DNA of 64,000 bases from Anaerococcus senegalensis JC48. Its GTDB lineage: Bacteria > Bacillota > Clostridia > Tissierellales > Peptoniphilaceae. The stretch is from assembly GCF_000321005.1 (NCBI RefSeq), contig NZ_HE578909.1, forward strand, positions 1 through 64,000. The letters are read 5' to 3'. The notes below the pieces were generated by a model that worked only from the letters and a program-made list of their open reading frames with translations, ran no database searches and was not told the DNA's origin. Shown piece after piece: positions 43,541 to 51,398 of the stretch (its first letter is position 1; the number at the start of each line of letters is the position of its first letter). The position numbers and the translations under genes are program-made.

Positions 43541-44540
43541 AATCTTGATCGCTGTATTGTTTTAGTTTTCCTAGGGCTTGGTTTTCTATTTGTCTGATTC
43601 TTTCTCTAGATAGATTGTATATTGTTCCTATTTCTTCCAATGTTTTTGGTTTTTCGCTATCTAGTCCGTATCTATAGATTATTATTTGTTTTTCTCTATC
43701 TGATAATTGGTCTAGAGCCTTCATTAGGAAATCTTCCATATCTTTTTTTAGGATTTGATCGTCTACTGGGATTGAATCATCTCCTACCATATCCATTAGC
43801 TCATCACCTGTTGAGTCTTCTGAGTCTAAATTTATATTTAGGCTTGTTGAATTTACTTGATTTCTGTTTATTAGGAATAAATCATCAGCTTGTTTTTTGT
43901 CTATTCCTTCTTGTTTTAAAATCTTGTATAATTCTTCTTCACTTGCTTCTGGATTTGCTTTTAATATTTGTTTTAATTTGTTTAATTTCAAATATTTTCC
44001 AGCTGGTATTCTTATTGTATGCCCTTCTTTATTGATTGCTTTTCTTATTGCCTTGTCAATCCACTTGTAGGCGTAGGTTGTAAATTTGTATCCCAAGCTT
44101 AAATCAAATTTTTCTGCAGCTCTTATCATTCCAAGCATTCCAGATTGAACTAAGTCTTCTAGTTCAAGATCGTTTCCATGTGAACGATAAAAGTATGAGG
44201 CTCTACTTCTTACAAGTCCTTGGTTTTTATCTACCAAGGCCCCAAGGGCGTTTTGATTTCCTTGTTGAAATTGTTCTACAATTTGCTCATTTGACAAATC
44301 AGAAAGCCTAATTATATCACTTCTTTTTTTTGCCACTAGGGAATTTTTTATTTTTTGTATATTTTCTTCTTCGTTTTCTTCTAATTTTTCGTCTTCTAAG
44401 TATTGATCAAATTCTTCTTTTTCATCTTCTGTTAGGCCTTTATATAATTTTTCAGCCCCTTTTTGATCAATATCTTCTTCGTCAAAGAAATCTTTAAATT
44501 TTTCAAAGATTTCTTCATCATTAAAATTTATTTTATCCAT
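43539..44540 (-). CDS. Sigma-70 family RNA polymerase sigma factor, RpoD-like
   Basis: A 333-residue sigma factor. An acidic N-terminal part (residues 1-75) has no clear region 1.1 match. Region 2 runs from LVDKNQGLVRSRASYFYR through DLVQSGMLGMIRAAEKFD and YKFTTYAYKWIDKAI, then TIRIPAGKYLKLNKL (region 3 entry), and region 4 LDQLSDREKQIIIYRYG with the helix-turn-helix TLEEIGTIYNLSRERIRQIE. Region 2.4 differs from the housekeeping YATWWIRQAITRAI, so promoter preference may differ. It lies after yacP, where B. subtilis has sigH. Its terminator is triplicated. Confidence 0.9.
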   Translation of the reverse strand: MDKINFNDEEIFEKFKDFFDEEDIDQKGAEKLYKGLTEDEKEEFDQYLEDEKLEENEEENIQKIKNSLVAKKRSDIIRLSDLSNEQIVEQFQQGNQNALGALVDKNQGLVRSRASYFYRSHGNDLELEDLVQSGMLGMIRAAEKFDLSLGYKFTTYAYKWIDKAIRKAINKEGHTIRIPAGKYLKLNKLKQILKANPEASEEELYKILKQEGIDKKQADDLFLINRNQVNSTSLNINLDSEDSTGDELMDMVGDDSIPVDDQILKKDMEDFLMKALDQLSDREKQIIIYRYGLDSEKPKTLEEIGTIYNLSRERIRQIENQALGKLKQYSDQD

Positions 44541-44631
44541 ATAACCACCATAAATTTGGTCTGCCTAAGCAGCCAAGTTCTTATAAAAATGATTTGAATT
44601 TTTATAAATTGAATTTATCTACCTTTACCAT

Positions 44632-45156
44632 TTATTTTTCCAAGTCTTTTTTTATATCGTCAAGTTTTTTTATTATATTATCTGATAAGGGAAATTGCTT
44701 GAAATTATTTGAAAAGTCTTTTTTTTGACTTCTTTTTATTTTTACCCTTTTATTTAAAAGATCATTCCTAAGCTCAAGGGCAGTAATCCTACTTGCTCCT
44801 CTTTCAAAGGCAAGTGATTGGACTTGCCCATCGTCGGTTACAACTTTTACATTGTGGCGACGGGCGTATTGGTTGGTCATTTTTTCGATGTAGGTGTCAG
44901 CCGTTTGAAATTTTTTGGTATAGACAATCTCTACTCCTAATTTTTCAAATATATTTTCTTTTTCACCATCAGAATTGTAGGCATCAAAAACTACGACCAC
45001 TTTTTCGTTTGAAAGAGAGGCATATTCTGCCATCTCGTCTATTAATTTTTCACGAGCAAGCTCTAGGGAATTTTCTTTTATATGATTTAAGTCAGGCCAA
45101 GAGTTTATTATGTTATAGCCATCAACATAGGTTATATTTTTTTTAGTTAAAGCCAT
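44632..45156 (-). CDS. YacP-like NYN domain RNase
   Basis: A 174-residue NYN/PIN-fold protein like B. subtilis YacP (Rae1), a ribosome-associated endoribonuclease. Conserved acidic positions are YVDGYNIINSWPDL, VVVFDAYNS and VVTDDGQVQSLAFERGA, with TADTYIEKMT between. A basic tail follows. It overlaps rlmB by 14 bases and keeps the order cysS-rlmB-yacP-sigma seen across Firmicutes. Confidence 0.9.
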   Translation of the reverse strand: MALTKKNITYVDGYNIINSWPDLNHIKENSLELAREKLIDEMAEYASLSNEKVVVVFDAYNSDGEKENIFEKLGVEIVYTKKFQTADTYIEKMTNQYARRHNVKVVTDDGQVQSLAFERGASRITALELRNDLLNKRVKIKRSQKKDFSNNFKQFPLSDNIIKKLDDIKKDLEK

Positions 45157-45856
45157 TTTGTCTTAGACTTTCATAGATTGCGATTGCACTTGCTACCGAT
45201 GCGTTTAATGAATTTATTTTGCCAAGCATGGGTATTTTTATTAGTCCATCGCAATTTTCTCTTACAAGTCTTGAAAGTCCCTTTCCTTCATTACCAACAA
45301 CTAGGGCGATTTTTCCTGTAAGATCTGTTTGGGTAATATCGCCATCAGCTTCTCCAGCTAATCCATAAACCCAAAAATTTTCTTCTTTTATTTCTTTTAT
45401 GGCCCTATTTATATTTTTAACCATGGCTATGTCTATGTTGTTGATTGCTCCAGCACTTGTCTTATATACTGTTGAATTTACTTTGGCAGATCTTCTTTCT
45501 GAAATAACTATTCCATCAAAACCAAAGGCCTCTGCACTTCTAATTATTGCACCAAGATTGTGTGGATCTTCTATTTGATCTAAAATCATTAGCCTTTTTT
45601 TATCTTTTAAATCATCCAGGTCCTTGTATTTGTAATCTTCTACTTCGATTTCTACACCTTGGTGGTTGCCAGAAATTCTTGAAAAATAATCCTTGTCCTC
45701 ATAAAATATTGGCACATTTTTATCTTCTAATTTATTTATAATCTTATCAATTAACTTGTGATTTTTACCCTTGTTATCAAGGATGTGGGCTTTTTTTATA
45801 TTTTCCCCTGCATCAATGGTTTCAAGTACAGATTTTCTTCCATATATGCTTGCCAT
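45143..45856 (-). CDS. rlmB: 23S rRNA (guanosine-2'-O-)-methyltransferase RlmB
   Basis: A 237-residue SPOUT methyltransferase that methylates G2251 of 23S rRNA. An N-terminal substrate-binding domain (IYGRKSVLETIDAGENIKKA) is followed by the knotted domain with DQIEDPHNLGAIIRSAEAFG, VVGNEGKGLSRLV and IPMLGKINSLNASVASAIA. It overlaps cysS by one base. The mini-III gene mrnC usually found between cysS and rlmB is absent here. Confidence 0.95.
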   Translation of the reverse strand: MASIYGRKSVLETIDAGENIKKAHILDNKGKNHKLIDKIINKLEDKNVPIFYEDKDYFSRISGNHQGVEIEVEDYKYKDLDDLKDKKRLMILDQIEDPHNLGAIIRSAEAFGFDGIVISERRSAKVNSTVYKTSAGAINNIDIAMVKNINRAIKEIKEENFWVYGLAGEADGDITQTDLTGKIALVVGNEGKGLSRLVRENCDGLIKIPMLGKINSLNASVASAIAIYESLRQNGFN

Positions 45857-47274
45857 TATTTAAGCTCCCACTTGGTTCCTTCTCTGGTATCCTTAATTAT
45901 AATTCCCATATCAGAAAGTTTGTCACGAATCTCATCAGCCTTTGCAAAATCTTTTGCTTTTTTTGCTTCTTTTCTTTGATCAATTAATTCATTTATCAAA
46001 TCTTCATCAAGGGAATCGTCTGTTTTTTTCCTATTTTCTATCCCAAGCACATCTTCAAGTTTTATGAATAAATCTCTTGTTTTTTCTACAAATTCTTTTG
46101 AAGAATTTGAATCTAGTTTGGTATTGGCAAATTTTGAAATTTCAAATAAAACTGTAAAGGCATCTGCAGTGTTTAAATCATCATCCATTACTTTTCTAAA
46201 ATTATTTTCAAAATTATCAAGCTCTTTTAGCAAATCTTTTTCTTCATCTTTTAAATTTCCACTTGCCTTTTCTAAAAGATCATCCATCCTAAATTTGGCA
46301 TTGTTTAATCTTTCTAGGGAATTTTTTGCTTGCTCTATTATTTCTCTTGTGAAATTTATTGGAAGTCTATAACCTGCAGATAATAGCCAAAATCTTACAA
46401 CCATTAGGTCATATTCTTTTTTGATATCGTGGAGGGTAAAGAAATTGCCCAAAGATTTGCTCATTTTTGTTCCATCAACTTGGATCATTCCGTTGTGCAT
46501 CCAATAATTTGCAAATTTTTTGCCTGATCTTGTTTCTGATTGGGCAATTTCATTTTCGTGGTGAGGAAATTGTAAATCTTCTCCACCAGCGTGAAGGTCG
46601 ATTGTCTCTCCCAATAATTTTTTGCTCATGGTTGAACATTCTATATGCCAGCCCGGTCTACCCTTGCCCCAAGGAGAATCCCAAGAAATTTCTCCTTCTT
46701 TTTTTGCTTTTTTCCAAAGGGTAAAATCCATAGGATTTCTTTTTTTGCCCTTATCCTTATCATCTAATCTATTTGATGCGCCTTCTCTTAAATCTTCAAT
46801 GTTTTTTCCTGAAAGATGGCCATAGTCTTTTGCTTTTGAAATATCAAAATAAACATCTCCATCAGATTCATAGGCACAATCCTTATCTACCAATTCTTTT
46901 ACAAATTCTATAATATCATCCATAGTTTCTGTAGCTTTTGGGTGGATAGTATCCTCTTCATCAAGATTTAAGTCTTTTGCATCTTCCATATAAGCTTTTA
47001 TATACTTATCTGTAACTTCTTTAGTTGATATATTATCTTTTATGGCCTTGTTTATAATTTTATCATCAACATCTGTAAAATTTACTACGTATTTTACATC
47101 ATTTCCTAGATATTTTAAATATCTTCTCATTGTATCAAAAATTACCAAAGGACGGGCATTTCCTATGTGCATATAATCATAAACTGTTGGGCCGCATACA
47201 TACATTCTTACCTTATTTTCATCGATTGTTTTGAAATCTTCTTTTTGTCTTGTGAATGTATTATATATTTTCAT
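45856..47274 (-). CDS. cysS: Cysteinyl-tRNA synthetase
   Basis: A 472-residue class I synthetase. Zinc ligands and HIGH signature are in YVCGPTVYDYMHIGNAR, the tRNA and zinc site includes PGWHIECS and HAGGEDLQFPHHENE, and the KMSKS loop is TKMSKSLGNFF. Length is normal. It starts two bases after the gltX stop within the gltX-cysS-rlmB-yacP operon. Confidence 0.97.
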   Translation of the reverse strand: MKIYNTFTRQKEDFKTIDENKVRMYVCGPTVYDYMHIGNARPLVIFDTMRRYLKYLGNDVKYVVNFTDVDDKIINKAIKDNISTKEVTDKYIKAYMEDAKDLNLDEEDTIHPKATETMDDIIEFVKELVDKDCAYESDGDVYFDISKAKDYGHLSGKNIEDLREGASNRLDDKDKGKKRNPMDFTLWKKAKKEGEISWDSPWGKGRPGWHIECSTMSKKLLGETIDLHAGGEDLQFPHHENEIAQSETRSGKKFANYWMHNGMIQVDGTKMSKSLGNFFTLHDIKKEYDLMVVRFWLLSAGYRLPINFTREIIEQAKNSLERLNNAKFRMDDLLEKASGNLKDEEKDLLKELDNFENNFRKVMDDDLNTADAFTVLFEISKFANTKLDSNSSKEFVEKTRDLFIKLEDVLGIENRKKTDDSLDEDLINELIDQRKEAKKAKDFAKADEIRDKLSDMGIIIKDTREGTKWELK

Positions 47275-47275
47275 C

Positions 47276-48757
47276 TTAAAAATTTTCCTTAACGTAATTT
47301 AATCTTTCGATCATTTTTTCCTTGCCCATAATAACAAAGGCATTTACAAGTTCTGGGCCATGAACATTTCCTGTAAGTCCTGCCCTAACTGGGAACCATA
47401 AATTCTTTCCTTTTATTCCTGTTTCTTTTTGGATTGATTTCATTATGGTTTTTGCAAAATCTAGACTAACTTCATCAACTTCTTCAAGTTTTCCAATAAA
47501 GGCATCAAATAAAGTTTTAGCCTCATCTGTCTTTATAGCTTCAACTGCTTCATCAGTCCATTTCATATCTTTATCATCTACATAATAAACATAAGCTTCA
47601 TCCTTGATATCAGAAAATTTATCAATTGCTGATTGCCAAGTAGCTGCAAGTAGATTTAATTTTTCTTCTGGATAATCTTCTGTGAAAAATCCTGCTTCAA
47701 TACAATATGGTTTAATTGCAGCTGCCAAATCTTCAACGCTCATTTCCCTTACATAATGACCGTTAACCCAATCAAGTTTTCTTACATCAAAAACTGCTCC
47801 TGTTTTATTTACCCTATCAAAAGTAAATTGGTCAGCAAGTTCTTCCATTGTAAAAATTTCTTCTTCACTATCAGGTGACCAACCCAAAAGAGCCAAATAA
47901 TTTATAAGTCCTTCTGGTAAATATCCTCTTTCGATGAAATCTTCAACCATTCCATCTCCATTTCTCTTAGAATATTTTTTGTGATCTTTATTTAAAACTG
48001 TAGGAAGGTGGATATATTCTGGAGCTTCCCATCCAAAAGCTTGGTATAAAAATACGTGTTTTGGAGTTGAAGAAATCCATTCATCCCCTCTTACAACGTG
48101 GGTAATTCCCATTTCGTGATCATCAACAATTACTGCAAAGTGATATGTTGGATACCCGTCTTCTTTTATCAAAACTTGGTCGTCCATATCATTTGTATTA
48201 AAGGTGATTTTCCCTTTAATTCTATCTTCAAAAGTAATATCTGTATCTTTTGGAAGTTTTAATCTTACAGTATATTTTTCACCATTTGCAATTTTTTCTT
48301 TTGCTTCTTCCAATGTAAGTGAACGGCAAAGTCCATCATATTTTGGTGTAAGACCATCAGCTTTTTGTCTTGCTCTTAAATTATCAAGTCTTTCCTTTGA
48401 GCAGAAGCAATAATAAGCCTTGCCTTCTTCAATTAATTTTTCTATATATTTATCATAAATTCCAGCCTTAACCCTATCAGATTGGATATAAGGACCAAAG
48501 TCTCCTTTTTCAGTAACTTCCCCATTTTCATCAAGCATAACGCCTTCGTCAATTTCAATTCCTGACCATTTTAAAGTCTTCAATAAATTTTCCAAGGCTC
48601 CTTCAACAAATCTTGTTCTATCTGTATCTTCAATTCTTAAAAGCATTTTTCCACCAGTATGTCTTGCATAAAGGTAATTAAAAAGTGCTGTTCTAAGTCC
48701 ACCTATGTGGAGGTAACCTGTTGGTGATGGTGCAAATCTAACTCTTGTTTCTGTCAT
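47276..48757 (-). CDS. gltX: Glutamyl-tRNA synthetase
   Basis: A 493-residue class I synthetase. The HIGH signature is FAPSPTGYLHIGGLRTALFN, and the KMSKS equivalent is KDHKKYSKRNGDGMV (YSKR). Cys/His positions CFCSKE fit the zinc-binding insertion. GGAGG lies six bases before the ATG, with a -10 TATAAT (48784-48789, minus strand) 27 bases upstream. It is the first gene of its operon. In genomes without GlnRS this enzyme also charges tRNA-Gln; that is not shown here. Confidence 0.97.
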   Translation of the reverse strand: MTETRVRFAPSPTGYLHIGGLRTALFNYLYARHTGGKMLLRIEDTDRTRFVEGALENLLKTLKWSGIEIDEGVMLDENGEVTEKGDFGPYIQSDRVKAGIYDKYIEKLIEEGKAYYCFCSKERLDNLRARQKADGLTPKYDGLCRSLTLEEAKEKIANGEKYTVRLKLPKDTDITFEDRIKGKITFNTNDMDDQVLIKEDGYPTYHFAVIVDDHEMGITHVVRGDEWISSTPKHVFLYQAFGWEAPEYIHLPTVLNKDHKKYSKRNGDGMVEDFIERGYLPEGLINYLALLGWSPDSEEEIFTMEELADQFTFDRVNKTGAVFDVRKLDWVNGHYVREMSVEDLAAAIKPYCIEAGFFTEDYPEEKLNLLAATWQSAIDKFSDIKDEAYVYYVDDKDMKWTDEAVEAIKTDEAKTLFDAFIGKLEEVDEVSLDFAKTIMKSIQKETGIKGKNLWFPVRAGLTGNVHGPELVNAFVIMGKEKMIERLNYVKENF

Positions 48758-49071
48758 AAGTCCTCCTTAAAAATATTAATTTTATTATATAATATCTTGA
48801 CTAATTTATAAACTTATATTTTTTTAAACTTTTCATAAATTTATCTAAAAATAACGAAAAGTAAAGGGAGTGCAAAACTCACTCCCTCCCAAATACTGCT
48901 TTTATTTTAGCATAAAATATATTTTTTTTCAAGATTTATTATCAATTACAAAGATTTATATTTTAAAAATTTTATTTTTAAATTTTATTTCAATTTTTTC
49001 CTCTAATATATTTATGTTATAATACGAGAAAGTGTTTCTGCTTATTCAAATAAAATTATAAGGAAAATATC
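48758..49071. other. Divergent intergenic region gltX / ABC permease
   Basis: It holds the gltX promoter (minus TATAAT at 48784-48789), a GC-rich hairpin GGGAGTG / CACTCCC (48866-48886) that lies upstream of both genes and terminates neither, and an extended -10 TGTTATAAT (49015-49023) for the plus-strand ABC genes. No T-box or other leader structure and no small gene is seen. Confidence 0.55.
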
Positions 49072-49752
49072 ATGTTAAAATCGCTAATAAAATTCAACTT
49101 CAAGATAATTTTTAAAGACAAAATTTCTATATTTTGGTCAATAATTCTTCCCCTAGTTTTTTTGCTTATTAATTCTCACAAAAAAATTGATATCAATGAA
49201 GCTTTAATCTATTGTGCCTATATAATAGTAACTTCCTATATTTATGGGGTGGGATTAAGGGCCCTAAGACAAAGAGAAAGTGGTATGTGTAAATTTATTT
49301 TCGGCCTAAATTATCAAAAAACAAAATATTTTGGGGCTCTTCTAATATCACAAATTATTTATGCAAGTCTTTGCAGCCTAATATTTTGCATCGGCGCAAG
49401 CTTTGTTCTTAAAATAAGTTTTTTAAAACTTTTTTCCTACGATATGGTATTAGTTTTTCTTTTGATAAATATAGGATTTTTATCTTATAACCTAACTCTT
49501 TTAAAAGATGTCCACGTAAATTCTATTTCAACTATAACCGATATTTGCGTATTTGTCGGAGTTTTTCTTTTAAATAGCCCTTCAAAAATCAATCTTATAA
49601 ATCCTTTTTATCAAATATTTTTATTGATAAATGCCCTAATAGATAAAAATTTTTCCTATATAGGAATTTATATTTTAATATTTGTCTTAACTAGTGTTTT
49701 ATCCCTATATTCAATAAAAAATTTCAGTCCATTTTCAAAGGAGCGTAGATGA
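49072..49752 (+). CDS. Small ABC-2-like permease
   Basis: A 226-residue membrane protein with six transmembrane segments and a permease-type arrangement: a basic cytoplasmic start (LIKFNFKIIFKDKI), a first segment ISIFWSIILPLVFLLI, a cytoplasmic loop with GLRALRQRESGMCKFIFGL, and five further segments. It is paired with an ABC ATPase gene that overlaps its stop as ATGA. The substrate is unknown. Similar two-gene exporters handle lantibiotics or lipids. Confidence 0.75.
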   Translation: MLKSLIKFNFKIIFKDKISIFWSIILPLVFLLINSHKKIDINEALIYCAYIIVTSYIYGVGLRALRQRESGMCKFIFGLNYQKTKYFGALLISQIIYASLCSLIFCIGASFVLKISFLKLFSYDMVLVFLLINIGFLSYNLTLLKDVHVNSISTITDICVFVGVFLLNSPSKINLINPFYQIFLLINALIDKNFSYIGIYILIFVLTSVLSLYSIKNFSPFSKERR

Positions 49753-50327
49753 TGTTTAGTGTTTTTAATATAGAAACTTTGATTTTCAAAATAAATAGAA
49801 TAGATTTTTCAGATAAAATAAATTATATTTGCGACAAAAATGGTTCAGGAAAAACTCTTTTTTTGGATAGCCTTTATTTTGATAATAAGGTTAGGATAGA
49901 ACCTCATATAGACAAAAAAGATATAATCTATCTAAGCCAACATTTTTCTTTTTATGAAAGAGTAAAAGTAAAAGATTTTGTGGAATTTTTTGACCAAATA
50001 AATAATGAAAATCTTCTAGAAAAAATAAGAAAAAATTCTTACATAAATAATTTTATAAATGAAAATTTCGATAAAACCCTCTACCACCTATCAGGTGGAG
50101 AATTTAAATTTTTATATTTGATTTTACTTCTATTTACTGATAAAAAATTATACTTATTAGATGAACCCTTTAATGAACTTGATAAAGAAAAAGCAAAATA
50201 CATAGCAAATTTAATCAAAGATTTAAACAAAAATGGCAAAAAAATAATAATAACCAACCACTATGATTTGGGATTATTTGAAGAAAAAGATATAAAAAAA
50301 ATAAGGCTATTAGACCATACAGTCTAA
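49749..50327 (+). CDS. Compact ABC transporter ATP-binding protein
   Basis: A 192-residue ABC ATPase, shorter than the usual 220-300. Walker A CDKNGSGKT, Q-loop YLSQHF, signature LSGGEFKFLYLIL, Walker B LYLLDEPFNELD and switch His TNHYD are all present, so it should be active. AAAGGAG lies before two adjacent ATG codons at 49749 and 49752; either may be used. Its last codons form part of a terminator hairpin (50305-50333), which is one of the direct repeats around the mobile element. Confidence 0.85.
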   Translation: MMFSVFNIETLIFKINRIDFSDKINYICDKNGSGKTLFLDSLYFDNKVRIEPHIDKKDIIYLSQHFSFYERVKVKDFVEFFDQINNENLLEKIRKNSYINNFINENFDKTLYHLSGGEFKFLYLILLLFTDKKLYLLDEPFNELDKEKAKYIANLIKDLNKNGKKIIITNHYDLGLFEEKDIKKIRLLDHTV

Positions 50328-50333
50328 ATAGTC
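50305..50333. repeat. Terminator hairpin, left copy flanking the palindromic element
   Basis: 29-base hairpin with GGCTATTAGAC and GTCTAAATAGTC arms. It matches 24 of 29 bases with the right copy at 50494-50522, and includes the end of the ABC ATPase gene. Positions 9 and 20 differ but keep pairing (G-C here, A-T in the right copy). Confidence 0.7.
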
Positions 50334-50493
50334 CAGAGTATAGACAAAGTCAGTTTACTAATTCAAAAATAGAATTAAGCTAAAACCCATCTCGACTAAG
50401 TGAGTGAAACGAACGCATGGAGAGATCTCATTAGATTTCTCCGTTCGTTTTACTCGGTCGAAACTGGCAGATTTTAGTTTGTCAACAGTCTGA
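50334..50493. mobile_element. 160-bp palindromic element with terminal inverted repeats
   Basis: It starts CAGAGTATAGACAAAGTCA and ends in the reverse complement of CAGACTGTTGACAAACTAA (14 of 19 positions match). The middle has two inverted halves, CCCATCTCGAC...GGAGAGATCTCA (50386-50430) and GATTTCTCCGTTCGTTTT...GTCGAAA (50434-50463). It is non-coding. The same 45-base core, without a mismatch, occurs in the element at 58576-58747. Confidence 0.75.
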
Positions 50494-50522
50494 GGCTATT
50501 AAACCCTAGAGTTTAAATAGCC
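50494..50522. repeat. Terminator hairpin, right copy flanking the palindromic element
   Basis: GGCTATTAAAC and GTTTAAATAGCC arms. It is also the end and terminator of the radical SAM gene on the minus strand, so both convergent genes end in the same kind of hairpin with the element between them. Confidence 0.7.
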
Positions 50523-51394
50523 CTGCCAATATTTTTTGAATCTAGGATTTTTTCGTCTAGATTTTCTATGACGTCTTCTAATTTTTTTATCATTTTTTCT
50601 TTGTTTCTCATGTGAGATGTTACTTTTACAAGATTTACTATGTGGCCTGATGAGTAGAGGACATTTCCCGGAACTTCTAGATTTTTTAATAATTCTATTT
50701 GTTCTTCTAGATTTTCTCTGTTTGTTGTTTCTTTAAAATCTCCTTCTTCTCTCATTTCATATAATTTTGACCCTCTTTGGACGTCTGTACTCATTATAAA
50801 AATTCCTATTGGTGGATAAAGGTTTAAAAATTTTGCAGTTTCTCTTGCGTTTTCTATTGAATTTCCATTTCCTGCAACTCCTTGCATTACTATGGCATTG
50901 TAGGTCATATTGGCATATTTCATTTTCTCTATGCCTTTTTTATAATCATCAAGGTCAGCTCCCTTATCAAGCCAATCTAAAACTTTTTGATTTCCCGTTT
51001 CTACCCCAAACCAAAGCTCATTATAGCCTTTTTCTCTTAAGAGTTTTAAATCTTCCTTTGTTTTATTTTTTAAATTATAAAAACTCGCGTAGGATGTTAT
51101 GGTTTTTACTTCTGGGATATATTTGTGGATCAAATCGGCAATTTCTACCAATTTTTGAGTCGAAAGAACAAAAGGATCTCCATTTAATAAATAAATTCTT
51201 TCAATTTGCCTTGGATAGGTCATGGAAATTTCTAAAATATCACTTTCTATATCCTTTAAAGGAGAAATTCCAAAATTTGTCATATGATACATAGTACAAA
51301 AGGCACACTTGTTGTGGGAACAGCCGTAAGTTACTTCCAAAAGTGGTGTGTAGGCCTCAAGTGGTGGTCTATAAACTTGTCCTGTGTAATGCAT
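50513..51394 (-). CDS. Radical SAM protein
   Basis: A 293-residue radical SAM protein. The cluster motif CSHNKCAFC has spacing C-x4-C-x2-C instead of the usual C-x3-C-x2-C. LLNGDPFVL and ELWFGVETGNQKVL are the following SAM and substrate strands, and RGSKLYEMREEGDF is near the C-terminus. The family resembles uncharacterised radical SAM proteins of anaerobes; substrate unknown. It follows the threonine aldolase gene by four bases and ends in a repeated hairpin. Confidence 0.85.
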   Translation of the reverse strand: MHYTGQVYRPPLEAYTPLLEVTYGCSHNKCAFCTMYHMTNFGISPLKDIESDILEISMTYPRQIERIYLLNGDPFVLSTQKLVEIADLIHKYIPEVKTITSYASFYNLKNKTKEDLKLLREKGYNELWFGVETGNQKVLDWLDKGADLDDYKKGIEKMKYANMTYNAIVMQGVAGNGNSIENARETAKFLNLYPPIGIFIMSTDVQRGSKLYEMREEGDFKETTNRENLEEQIELLKNLEVPGNVLYSSGHIVNLVKVTSHMRNKEKMIKKLEDVIENLDEKILDSKNIGRAI

Positions 51395-51398
51395 AATA

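Noticed and set aside
48758-48900. T-box or other aminoacyl-tRNA leader before gltX
   Set aside because: No GGTGG-ACCGCG sequence and no specifier structure; only a hairpin upstream of the promoter.
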